From UBA1151 sp963579925 (GTDB lineage: Bacteria; Chloroflexota; Dehalococcoidia; Lucifugimonadales; Lucifugimonadaceae): 16,557 nucleotides of DNA. The position numbers and the translations under genes are program-made. Location: positions 1-16,557 of the forward strand of contig CAUZJA010000038.1 in assembly GCA_963579925.1 (NCBI GenBank), given 5' to 3'. The notes beneath the pieces were generated by a model. The model did no database searches, was not told the origin of the DNA, and saw only the letters and a program-made list of their open reading frames with translations. Shown here one piece after another: positions 7,801 to 14,211 of this stretch (the first letter of the stretch is position 1; each line of letters begins with the position of its first letter).

Positions 7801-8230
7801 TAAAGCACTGATCGCTGGTGGTCTTGAGATTCCCGAAGGTGGTGGCGTCCTGCTCAGCATCTCGGATCAGGACAAGGCAGACTCAATCGGACTTACCCGT
7901 CAACTGCATGCAGAGGGACATCCGCTCTATGCCACTTCCGGCACGGCGGCAATGATCGAGGCGCTGGGAATCCCGGTAACCATCGTGAAAAAGGCGGGTG
8001 AAGGCCACACTGACGTGCTGGACATCATCGCCGATAAGAGCGTCAAAGCGGTGGTGAACACCATGACCGGCGCCTCCGCAATACTGGACGACGGTTTCAG
8101 CATTCGCCGAGCAGCGGCTGACAACCGAATCCCCTGTTTCACATCGATCGACACGGCTCGGGCGGCAATCGAATCGATCAAGGGTTTCAACTACAACGTG
8201 AAGAGCCTGGCCGAGTACCTGGCAAACTGA
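4883..8230 (+). CDS. carB: carbamoyl-phosphate synthase large subunit CarB
   Basis: Makes carbamoyl phosphate from bicarbonate, ammonia and two ATP in complex with CarA. The 1115 residues show two homologous synthetase halves. The first has GSGPIVIGQAAEFDYAG, the glycine loop RPAYTLGGTGGG and IEVNPRVSRSSALASKATG. A linker/oligomerisation region includes TGVDPWFTRSLE. The second half has GSGPIRIGQGIEFDYC, RPSYVLGGRAM and IEVNPRSSRTIPFISK. A C-terminal MGS-like allosteric domain runs from about 987 to 1115 (YATSGTA, VVNTM). Typical length is about 1070. The excess comes mainly from extra segments near residues 293-306, 637-658 (very acidic) and 857-877. GTG 4883 overlaps the carA stop by one base (TAGTG). 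Confidence 0.97.
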   Translation: MATTSDTKQKKVLVIGSGPIVIGQAAEFDYAGTQACTSLREEGYSVVLVNSNPATIMTDLDIADKIYIEPLTVPVITRIIEREQPDELLPTMGGQTGLNLAVELSDAGVLEKYNLKVIGTSIETIRTAEDRELFSQLLDRLGQPTPASEAVSTVEDSLAAAHKIGYPVVVRPAYTLGGTGGGFATNDDELRDTAANGIDASLVNQVLIEKSLRGWKEVEYEVVRDAADNCITVCNMENLDPMGVHTGDSIVVAPSQTLSDKDYQRLRTASIDIVRGLGVEGACNVQLAYRPGNEVAGELAPIGDDDPYYYVIEVNPRVSRSSALASKATGYPIARVAAKIAIGKTLDQIPNQVTNRTTAAFEPALDYCVVKIPRWPFDKFATGDRRLGTQMKATGEVMAIDRTFEAALQKAVRGLEIGKRSLLWEDPKWADQELDLSPHDERIWRMTSAIRGGMTSTEVSLETGVDPWFTRSLERIVNMERRLLAEDLSSDLMYQAKRLGFSDAQIGTLSDLLPEQVRTQRQEWGIRPVYKMVDTCAGEFEATTPYFYSTYEQENEAISSGKKSAIVLGSGPIRIGQGIEFDYCSVHAAWALQKAGIEAVMINSNPETVSTDFDTSDRLYFEPLDEESVRDIIENEGNTVVHDDGDELPEDEKEETGAGVPPTIVQFGGQTAINLSQSLGISGLQIMGSSADAIDIASDRRRFEDLCEEIGIPQPPAGIARDPEEAIRIADSIGYPVLVRPSYVLGGRAMEILYSAGELVTYFGQVGSPEVGQELLVDKYLTGIEVEVDAVCDGDDVLIPGIMQHIERAGVHSGDSMAVYPAPSLSKSEIATIVDYTRRVGVGLGVQGLMNIQFVITGGGAYRDPSFSRLGLPDGNSRIHIIEVNPRSSRTIPFISKVTGVPMVQIAIDVMQGKSIRDQGLAPGLVPSKNLVAVKAPVFSMSKLADVDTFLGPEMKSTGEVMGIDDEYSGAVAKALIAGGLEIPEGGGVLLSISDQDKADSIGLTRQLHAEGHPLYATSGTAAMIEALGIPVTIVKKAGEGHTDVLDIIADKSVKAVVNTMTGASAILDDGFSIRRAAADNRIPCFTSIDTARAAIESIKGFNYNVKSLAEYLAN

Positions 8231-8246
8231 GGGCAGATCACACCAG

Positions 8247-9059
8247 ATGGTGAAACAGGACGTCTACCTACATGGCCACGATGAGTCGGTGGTTTCGCAG
8301 CATGCGAAGCGAACTGCCGGCGAGGCTGCCGCATTTTTGAGGCCGCATCTGCGCTCGGACATGAGTCTGCTCGATATGGGGTGCGGTCCCGGCAGCATCA
8401 CGGTTGGGTTGGCAGAGTGGCTGACTGATGGGCACGTCACGGGCGTCGACTTCGACGAAAGCGTTATCGAGACGGCGCAGGGAGATGCAGCTGCGCGAGG
8501 TCTGACAAACACCAAGTTCATCTCTGGCAGCGTCTACGAGTTGCCGTTCCAAGACTCGTCGTTCGACGCTATCTATTCACACCAGGTCCTACAACATTTG
8601 AGTGATCCTCAAGGCATGTTGCGCGAGGCATTGCGGATACTGAAGCCGGGTGGCGTCGTGGGTATCCGTGAAGTTGACTGGGGAACGGCCAGTTGGTGGC
8701 CACGACTTGAAGCCCTCAGTCGTTTCCTGGAGATCTACAACGCCGTAGCTGATCGCAACGGTGGCGACGCTAACATGGGTCGCAGAGTGCGCTCAGAGAT
8801 GAATAGCGCTGGCTTCGCGGATGTGACCGTTGGCGCAGGAGTCTGGTCATTTGGCAATCCTGACGAGATCAAGGGTTGGGGTGAGCAGTGGGCCACACGC
8901 ACGCTGGAGTCCAACATCGGCGCAAAAGCTGTGGAGTACGGTATCGCCAATCAGTCAGAATTAGAGTCGGTATCTAAAGGATGGATGGAGTGGAGCCGTG
9001 ATCCAGATGCGTTCTACACATTCATCCATGCGGAAGCGTTAGGCTGGAAGCCTGCCTGA
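8247..9059 (+). CDS. class I SAM-dependent methyltransferase (UbiE/Methyltransf_11-like)
   Basis: A 270-residue protein with a Rossmann methyltransferase core. Motif I is LLDMGCGPG (41-49), followed by the ribose-binding acidic D68 in GVDFDES, then SFDAIYSHQVLQHL and LKPGGVVGIREVDW (post-motifs). The C-terminal half, with many Trp residues, probably forms the substrate pocket. The substrate cannot be inferred. The gene begins 16 bp after carB on the same strand, so it is probably read with the pyr operon, yet it has no known role in pyrimidine synthesis. The nearest Shine-Dalgarno-like GAGGG overlaps the carB stop and lies 13 nt from the ATG, a long spacing, so the start is moderately certain. 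Confidence 0.9.
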   Translation: MVKQDVYLHGHDESVVSQHAKRTAGEAAAFLRPHLRSDMSLLDMGCGPGSITVGLAEWLTDGHVTGVDFDESVIETAQGDAAARGLTNTKFISGSVYELPFQDSSFDAIYSHQVLQHLSDPQGMLREALRILKPGGVVGIREVDWGTASWWPRLEALSRFLEIYNAVADRNGGDANMGRRVRSEMNSAGFADVTVGAGVWSFGNPDEIKGWGEQWATRTLESNIGAKAVEYGIANQSELESVSKGWMEWSRDPDAFYTFIHAEALGWKPA

Positions 9060-9115
9060 CTCCTTATCAATAATTACAAACTTCAAGACCAATCTCAGCA
9101 AAGGACACTCTGACC

Positions 9116-9385
9116 ATGGAACTCTACTGGCGTGAAGTGAAGAACGGCCTCAACCTTGTCGTCCAAGATGGCGAGAGTGAGCAACGAGTGGGTGGTATTC
9201 GCGTCTTGAAGAAGGGCATCCAGGCCATCGCTGAGACGCGTGGCTACGACCCGGGACGCGCCCAGAAAGACCTTCCCAGCGTGGAAGTTGCCCGAGAGTT
9301 CGTGGAGCACTTTGAGCCGTGGAAAGAGTTTTTCGCAGAGGTGCTGGAAGTGGAAGCGGATGTGCGACCGAGGGTTGAGGACTAG
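9116..9385 (+). CDS. uncharacterised 89-residue protein
   Basis: Not recognised. ATG 9116 is preceded by AAGGA (9101-9105) at a 10-nt spacing. The product is soluble and slightly acidic, with no signal peptide or membrane segment. The first 30 residues look like beta strands around YWREVKNGLNLVVQDGE. A helical region follows (VLKKGIQAIAETRGYD), and an acidic tail is rich in Glu and Val. It lies 56 bp after the methyltransferase on the same strand and may be the last gene of the transcript. Codon use resembles its neighbours. The good ribosome binding site and the regular mix of residues argue that the frame is real, but no homologue is recalled. Confidence 0.62.
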   Translation: MELYWREVKNGLNLVVQDGESEQRVGGIRVLKKGIQAIAETRGYDPGRAQKDLPSVEVAREFVEHFEPWKEFFAEVLEVEADVRPRVED

Positions 9386-9440
9386 GGCAATAGGCTCTGT
9401 ACGCTCAACTCCATAGCTCGGATCACGGTAATTTTCTGAA

Positions 9441-9569
9441 CTATTGGAGCGAAGCGCTCTCTTCTGCGAGTATCAGTTCCAGCACACCGGGTGGGTAGAG
9501 GATTTTCTCCCCATTCATGATGTCTGCCAAGTCGAGCCATGTCGCCTCAAATTGCTCGACGGGTTCGTG
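9441..9569 (-). pseudogene. displaced C-terminal segment of the second NUDIX gene
   Basis: Read on the minus strand in the frame that is +1 to the NUDIX frame, this stretch encodes EPVEQFEATWLDLADIMNG followed by EKILYPPGVLELIL and ends at TAG (9443-9441). That is what a NUDIX protein of this type should have at its C-terminus (FEATW, then a YPPGVLELI helix). In the annotated frame, by contrast, the protein ends in the unlike tail SRTRRAI. One extra base, or a loss of a few bases, near 9566-9572 would explain this. It may be a true frameshift, an assembly error or, less likely, recoding. Confidence 0.7.
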
Positions 9570-9918
9570 AACCATCCGCATGCTCGTTTGCCTGGATCAC
9601 CGTTTTCTCATAAAGCGATGCCTCAACAAATTCCGCATCGAATATGAAGATGACCTGATGCCCAATTACTTCCTCAAATTCGAAGATGTTCTCGAGGACG
9701 CCCAACTGTCGTATGTTCGTGATCTCGGCGCCCAGTTCCTCACGAATTTCACGTGCTACAGCATCGGTGCTGGTCTCTCCAAAGTTGATGCCGCCGCCAA
9801 GAGAGCGGTAAAAGGTCTCATTCTTGCTTGAGTCAAAGCCTTCAAAGACCAAGACTTTGTCATTGTGGCGGAAGACACACACGGCAACCGCACGAATTCG
9901 ACCATTTACTGAAGTCAT
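9547..9918 (-). CDS. NUDIX hydrolase, apparently frameshifted near its C-terminus
   Basis: The open frame gives 123 residues. The NUDIX box is intact (GGINFGETSTDAVAREIREE followed by LGA), with the REIREE core glutamates present. The last hydrophobic position is Ala, a mild deviation. N-terminal strands (RAVAVCVFRHNDKVLVFEG) and the HQVIFIFDAEF strand fit NUDIX proteins acting on small nucleotides. After ANEHADGS the frame runs into an unrelated tail and a stop, while the expected C-terminus continues in another frame down to 9441; the repaired product would be about 158 residues. ATG 9918 follows the hydrolase stop directly (TAG then ATG), with GAGGA 8 nt upstream, so it is translated with the hydrolase. 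Activity of the truncated form is uncertain because the box is upstream of the break. Confidence 0.82.
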   Translation of the reverse strand: MTSVNGRIRAVAVCVFRHNDKVLVFEGFDSSKNETFYRSLGGGINFGETSTDAVAREIREELGAEITNIRQLGVLENIFEFEEVIGHQVIFIFDAEFVEASLYEKTVIQANEHADGSRTRRAI

Positions 9919-10785
9919 CTATTTTGTCCTCACGCCCATCTCCGTCAAAAACGCCTCAACATCACCCACCGTCTTCCCCGGAAGCGCGGCGTGGATGCTG
10001 TGACCGATTCCTTCGTACTTGATGTGTTGTGCGTTGGGTAGCAGTTCCATTGCCCGAGCGGCGTGATCGTCAAGAACCGCTGCTCCAAGTGGAGGGTCAG
10101 CTTGCATCAGTAGCGTTGGGCCCTTGATGGCTCTGAGAATATATTCAGGGTCCCAGGTCTCGTTTTGTCTGCCAGATAGGGCAACAGTGTAGATTTCTGG
10201 GTCGTTGGTCCTGATTCTCAACAGGTAGCGTTCCAGGTGTCTCTCCTGAAAATTGGGCAGAACCTTCTGCATAGCAGCGAGGACTTCCTCATCCGATGAG
10301 TTGGCGCGCATGAGGTCTTGCGTCACCTTGAAACTCGCGATGAACGGCGAGTGTGATGCATCACCGCTAATCATCATTGGCGGGTCTTCCAAAATCGCCG
10401 CCGCAACCAGTTCTGGGGCGCTGACAGCAAGGTTCATAGTGGTGATGGCGCCGAGCGAGTGGCCCCATACAACTGCTGGATCGCCGATGACATCACGAAT
10501 CAGACCAATGATGTCATCGTGGTAACTATTGAAGTCGTAAACGCTCTTCGTCCACGATGACTTTCCGTGGCCGCGTAGATCGACCAGCGTTACCTGCCAT
10601 CGATCTTTGAGCTGCTCATACACGCTCAAGAACTCATGCAGCATACCCCCCAGGACGTGGATGAGGAGAATTGGCGGACCGTTATTTTCGCCGACGGCGT
10701 AGTTGAGAGTTCCCTCGGCGGTCTCGTACTTGTGCTCCGTTAACCCATCGGGAAGTGGCGGTAGTGTTGGGCGTTCTGGGCTCAA
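9919..10785 (-). CDS. alpha/beta hydrolase
   Basis: A 288-residue alpha/beta-hydrolase-fold protein. The nucleophile elbow is G108-H-S110-L-G112, the oxyanion-hole strand is LLIHVLGG (43-47 for HVLGG), LVDLRGHGKS is the conserved turn, D230 in LLMQAD is the likely acid, and H262 in GIGHSIH is the catalytic base. A helical cap lies at about 135-215. The family includes esterases, C-C hydrolases and haloperoxidase-like enzymes; the substrate is not determined. No signal peptide is present. The TTG start (10785-10783) overlaps the aldolase stop as TTGA, and the stop abuts the ATG of the NUDIX gene, so the three genes are one transcript. No good Shine-Dalgarno is seen, in keeping with coupled translation. 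Confidence 0.92.
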   Translation of the reverse strand: MSPERPTLPPLPDGLTEHKYETAEGTLNYAVGENNGPPILLIHVLGGMLHEFLSVYEQLKDRWQVTLVDLRGHGKSSWTKSVYDFNSYHDDIIGLIRDVIGDPAVVWGHSLGAITTMNLAVSAPELVAAAILEDPPMMISGDASHSPFIASFKVTQDLMRANSSDEEVLAAMQKVLPNFQERHLERYLLRIRTNDPEIYTVALSGRQNETWDPEYILRAIKGPTLLMQADPPLGAAVLDDHAARAMELLPNAQHIKYEGIGHSIHAALPGKTVGDVEAFLTEMGVRTK

Positions 10786-11537
10786 CTATTGTTTGCCACA
10801 GTGTTGCGGAACGCCGTTGCGCCAGCAGCCAACCATGGGGCGGGGGCGATGCCGAGGCACTTCACGCCCATCTTGAGGTATCGCTCAACCGTGGCGTCAG
10901 AGACCAGCGTGCCTGCGATGCGGCCAGCCTTCAGTATCTCGCCAAGAGCGTCGTCAATTGCCTGCTGTACCTCAGGGTGCGCCATGTCGCCGGTGTGCCC
11001 CATGCTCTGGGCAAGGTCGCCCGGTGCTACGTAGAAGGCGTCGATTCCATCTACTGCTGCGATCTCCTTGATGTTCCTGACGGCTACGATATCTTCAATC
11101 AGCGGTACGGCGAGAATGTTCTCGTTGGCCTTGCGATGGAAGTCATCAACGCCCAGCGCCCGCCGCCCGCCAAATTGACCTCGAATACCGTCCGGTCCGA
11201 AGCGCACGGCAGATGCGAATGCCTGAGCCTGCTCACCAGTATCAACATGCGGAACCATGATCCCGCTTGCGCCGCGATCGAGCGCTCGTGTGATCAGCGA
11301 TGGATCGTTGCGGTGCACTCTGACCATTGAGCAAACATCCCACAGATCAGATGCCCGGGATATGTCACCAATGGCGTCCCACGAAATAGGGCCGTGTTCG
11401 CCTTCTGCCAGAATTGCCTCGAATCCAAGGTTGCCGTAGATCTCGGCTGTATCGCCATCGTTCACGCCGTTGACGATCGTGATGACCCCGCCCGCTTCCA
11501 GCTTTTTCTTCGCCTGATTGATCCTGTACTCGGCCAC
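10782..11537 (-). CDS. HpcH/HpaI-family aldolase
   Basis: A 251-residue protein of the class II pyruvate-dependent aldolase family (4-hydroxy-2-oxoheptanedioate or 2-keto-3-deoxyglucarate aldolase-like). Key residues by family comparison: catalytic H48 in AEGEHGP, R73 in MVRVHRND, the GGRRALG segment (123-129), and metal ligands E148 (PLIEDI) and D174 (VAPGDL). These enzymes reversibly split hydroxy-oxo-acids into pyruvate and an aldehyde. The exact substrate is unknown. The open frame extends to 11762, but the added part is Arg/Pro/Ser-rich and unlike the family. GTG 11537 has AGGAG (11548-11544 on this strand) 6 nt upstream, so I start there. It is the first gene of the three-gene minus-strand unit. 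Confidence 0.93.
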   Translation of the reverse strand: MAEYRINQAKKKLEAGGVITIVNGVNDGDTAEIYGNLGFEAILAEGEHGPISWDAIGDISRASDLWDVCSMVRVHRNDPSLITRALDRGASGIMVPHVDTGEQAQAFASAVRFGPDGIRGQFGGRRALGVDDFHRKANENILAVPLIEDIVAVRNIKEIAAVDGIDAFYVAPGDLAQSMGHTGDMAHPEVQQAIDDALGEILKAGRIAGTLVSDATVERYLKMGVKCLGIAPAPWLAAGATAFRNTVANNS

Positions 11538-11587
11538 GTGATGCTCCTGGGGACTTTTCGGTTGAGAGTAGGGGAGTCTAGCAGGAC

Positions 11588-11593
11588 TAGAAT
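11588..11593 (+). promoter_or_regulatory. possible -10 element placing the phosphatase transcript start at its ATG
   Basis: TAGAAT (five of six matches to TATAAT) ends 6 nt before ATG 11600, so transcription would begin at or next to the start codon and the message would be leaderless. A TTGAGA at 11562-11567 could be a -35 but lies 20 bp away, longer than ideal. The gene's AGGA (11583-11586) is 13 nt from the ATG, too far for a normal Shine-Dalgarno. Chance occurrence is possible. Confidence 0.3.
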
Positions 11594-11599
11594 CTCTTG

Positions 11600-12142
11600 A
11601 TGAGAGAAATATTTTTGATACGACATGCTGATTCGGCACTTGATCCAGACGTTCCATCAGAGAAATGGGGCCTGACGTCCGAGGGAGTGAAACAGGCGCG
11701 CGCCGCTGGCGAAGAACTTGCGGACGCGGGGCTGGTTGAAGTCTTCTGCAGTAAGGAACCAAAGGCTCGACGAACCGCCGACCTCATTGCTGAAACTGTT
11801 GGTCTGAGATCACGGGACATGGCCGCTCTGGGAGAGCATCGGCGCGACTCGTGGGGATTCCTTGGGGATGATGAGTTCAAACAGGCGGTGCGCGATGTGC
11901 TTGAAGTGCCGGGTGAGTCCATTATCGGTGCGGAGACCGGCAGGCGCGCTGCCCACAGGTTCTCCGGCGCGATTGCAGTGGCCGATAAGAAGTCGCCACC
12001 GGGGCCGATCGCGCTGGTAAGCCACGGCACTGTGATGTCTCTGTTCATGTCTCAGCTGAACGGGGAGCCTGCCGTTCCAATGTGGGAGTCGATGGGCTTT
12101 GCCCAGGTATTTCGCATCGAATGGGAAGCACCAGTCGAATGA
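11600..12142 (+). CDS. histidine phosphatase family protein (SixA/phosphoglycerate-mutase-like)
   Basis: A 180-residue protein of the branch-1 histidine phosphatase superfamily. The phospho-acceptor is H9 in FLIRHADS (the RHG motif reads RHA). KARRTADLIAE supplies the second arginine, GEHRRD is the likely acid region, and H142 in LVSHGT is the second catalytic histidine. The size and the RHADS motif are nearest to SixA-type or uncharacterised small phosphatases; the substrate is unknown. It is cytosolic, with no signal. A TTG directly before the ATG (11597) is an alternative start, at a better distance (10 nt) from AGGA. The gene is divergent from the aldolase, the two starts lying 62 bp apart, and is followed by a 120-bp gap. 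Confidence 0.9.
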   Translation: MREIFLIRHADSALDPDVPSEKWGLTSEGVKQARAAGEELADAGLVEVFCSKEPKARRTADLIAETVGLRSRDMAALGEHRRDSWGFLGDDEFKQAVRDVLEVPGESIIGAETGRRAAHRFSGAIAVADKKSPPGPIALVSHGTVMSLFMSQLNGEPAVPMWESMGFAQVFRIEWEAPVE

Positions 12143-12262
12143 GCGCGTGGCTGGCGCATTTAGAGCAGATTTCATTCCTGTCCCTACCAGTCGTTCAAGT
12201 ACCCGCCGCGGATGTAGGCTTTGTCGGCAGCGAATCGAATTATCAATTTTGGAGCCAACTAA

Positions 12263-14209
12263 TTGACAGAGACGAAACTGATTTCAAGAGCCATCCTGTT
12301 TGGAAACCCCGATCGAGCATCCGTGAAACTGAGCCCGGATGGCACTCGGATCAGTTATCTGGCGCCTGATGAAGGTTTCCTGAACGTCTTCGTTGCTCCC
12401 GCGGATGATCTTGACGGCGCGAAGGCGGTGACCCACGACCGCGTCCGAGGTATTCGGATGTACGGGTGGGCGCATGACAATCAGCACCTGCTCTACATGC
12501 AGGACGATGGCGGCGATGAGAACTGGAACGTGTTCGTGGTCGATCTGAACACAGGCGAATCACGCAACCTGACGCCGTTCAAGGAGATTGCCGCTCACAT
12601 CTCCGGAAGCAGTATTGATCACCCCGGGCAAATGCTGCTCAGTATCAATAATCGAGACCCACAACTTCATGACCTATATCGCGTCGAACTCGCGTCTGGG
12701 GAACTGACGCTGGTGGAAGAGAACACTGACGGATTTGCCGGGTACGTTACCGATAGCGCACTCACAGCCAGGCTTGCGATGCGTATGGATGAAAAGGGTG
12801 GCGAAGAGGTATTCCGGAACGGAGCCGACGGCTGGGAGCGGATTGGTTACGTGCCATCTGATGATGGATTGACCACGCACCCGCATGGCTTCAAAGGCGA
12901 TAGCAGTGTCATCTACTGGACGGACAGCCGAGATCGCGATACCGGTGCCCTAGTGGAGTATGACCTTGAGTCTGGTGAGTCCAATCTGATTGCTTCAGAC
13001 GATAAGGCTGATGTCAGTGATGTGATGATCCACCCAACCCGTCGTGAGGCTGAGGCTGTGGCGTTCACTTACGATCGCAAGCGTTGGATCGTTCTGGATG
13101 AATCTGTGCGCGGTGATCTCGATTTTCTTGCCACGGTGGCAGATGGCGAAGTTGAGGTTGTGAGTAGGACGCATGCAGACGACCGCTGGATGGTGGCATA
13201 TCTGCTGGACGATGGTTCTGTGCGCTACTACATCTACGACCGTGCAAATAAGAGCGCTGAATTTCTATTCTCCAATCGCCCGGAGATTGACGACGAGCCA
13301 TTGGTGAAGATGCATTCCGAGATTGTCCGCGCTCGTGATGGCCTGGACATGGTCTGCTATCTGTCGCTTCCTGCCGAATCAACACCGAATGGGGGCAGCC
13401 GGCCCAACGAACCAGTGCCGATGGTCTTGTACGTGCACGGCGGACCGTGGGCGCGCGATCACTGGGGCTACGACGCGTACCACCAGTTGCTGGCAAATCG
13501 TGGATACGCGGTGCTGAGCGTGAATTATAGAACGTCTACCGGGTTTGGGAAAGAGTTCGCCAACGCCGGAATTTTGGAATGGGGTCGGGATATGCAGCAC
13601 GACCTGACGGATGCCGTGGGCTGGGCAGTCGATGAGGGAATCGCTGACCCTGCAAAGGTCGCTATCATGGGTGGTAGCTACGGTGGTTATGCCACGCTGG
13701 CCGGACTCACGCTCACACCTGATCTATACGCATGTGGTGTGGACATAGTTGGGCCTTCAAACCTGATCACGCTGCTTGAGACCGTGCCGCCTTACTGGGT
13801 GCCGGTGTTGAACATGTTCAGAACCAGAATGGGTGATGACCGAACCGAGGAGGGCAGGGCGCTTCTGACTGAACGGTCGCCACTGACTCACGTGGACAAG
13901 ATAAAGCGGCCACTGTTGATCGCACAGGGAGCAAATGATCCACGCGTGAAGCAATCGGAATCAGATCAAATCATCGAGGCCATGACGGCCCGCGAAATTC
14001 CGGTGACCTATGTTCTGTTTCCGGATGAAGGACATGGCTTTGCCCGACCCGAAAATAGGTTGGCGTTCACGGCCGTGGCAGAAGCGTTCCTGGCGGCGAA
14101 TCTTGGTGGCCGATTCGAACCAGTGGGTGATGGGTTTGAAGGTTCCAGCGTCACGGTCCCCGTCGGAGGCACCGACGTTGATGGCATCCAAGAGGCTCTG
14201 GACGTCTAA
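12263..14209 (+). CDS. S9 family peptidase (prolyl oligopeptidase / acylaminoacyl-peptidase-like)
   Basis: A 648-residue serine peptidase. Residues 1 to about 360 contain repeated beta-propeller-like blades (SPDGTRISYL, DDNQHLLYM-type and similar motifs), followed by a C-terminal alpha/beta-hydrolase domain. The catalytic serine S472 sits in GGSYGGYATLAG, D559 in GANDPR and H591 in DEGHGFARPENR, so the triad is complete. Such enzymes cleave short peptides admitted through the propeller. There is no signal peptide, so it probably acts in the cytosol on peptide turnover. The TTG start at 12263 has GGAG (12251-12254) 8 nt upstream. Its stop is 2 bp from the end of the convergent receiver gene. 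Confidence 0.94.
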   Translation: MTETKLISRAILFGNPDRASVKLSPDGTRISYLAPDEGFLNVFVAPADDLDGAKAVTHDRVRGIRMYGWAHDNQHLLYMQDDGGDENWNVFVVDLNTGESRNLTPFKEIAAHISGSSIDHPGQMLLSINNRDPQLHDLYRVELASGELTLVEENTDGFAGYVTDSALTARLAMRMDEKGGEEVFRNGADGWERIGYVPSDDGLTTHPHGFKGDSSVIYWTDSRDRDTGALVEYDLESGESNLIASDDKADVSDVMIHPTRREAEAVAFTYDRKRWIVLDESVRGDLDFLATVADGEVEVVSRTHADDRWMVAYLLDDGSVRYYIYDRANKSAEFLFSNRPEIDDEPLVKMHSEIVRARDGLDMVCYLSLPAESTPNGGSRPNEPVPMVLYVHGGPWARDHWGYDAYHQLLANRGYAVLSVNYRTSTGFGKEFANAGILEWGRDMQHDLTDAVGWAVDEGIADPAKVAIMGGSYGGYATLAGLTLTPDLYACGVDIVGPSNLITLLETVPPYWVPVLNMFRTRMGDDRTEEGRALLTERSPLTHVDKIKRPLLIAQGANDPRVKQSESDQIIEAMTAREIPVTYVLFPDEGHGFARPENRLAFTAVAEAFLAANLGGRFEPVGDGFEGSSVTVPVGGTDVDGIQEALDV

Positions 14210-14211
14210 AG

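Noticed and set aside
9447..9459. GAGCG-AAG-CGCTC hairpin as a terminator for the convergent genes
   Set aside because: Only 5 bp, no T-run on either strand, and it falls inside the displaced NUDIX coding segment.
9444..9647. Plus-strand 67-residue frame near the end of the second NUDIX gene
   Set aside because: It lies antisense to the displaced NUDIX C-terminus, which has clear family similarity.
10755..11330. Plus-strand 191-residue frame opposite the aldolase
   Set aside because: Cys/His/Arg-rich composition without motifs; the opposite strand has intact aldolase catalytic residues.
11538..11762. N-terminal extension of the aldolase frame to 11762
   Set aside because: Low-complexity Arg/Pro/Ser sequence overlapping the divergent phosphatase gene; GTG 11537 has a good ribosome site and matches the family start.
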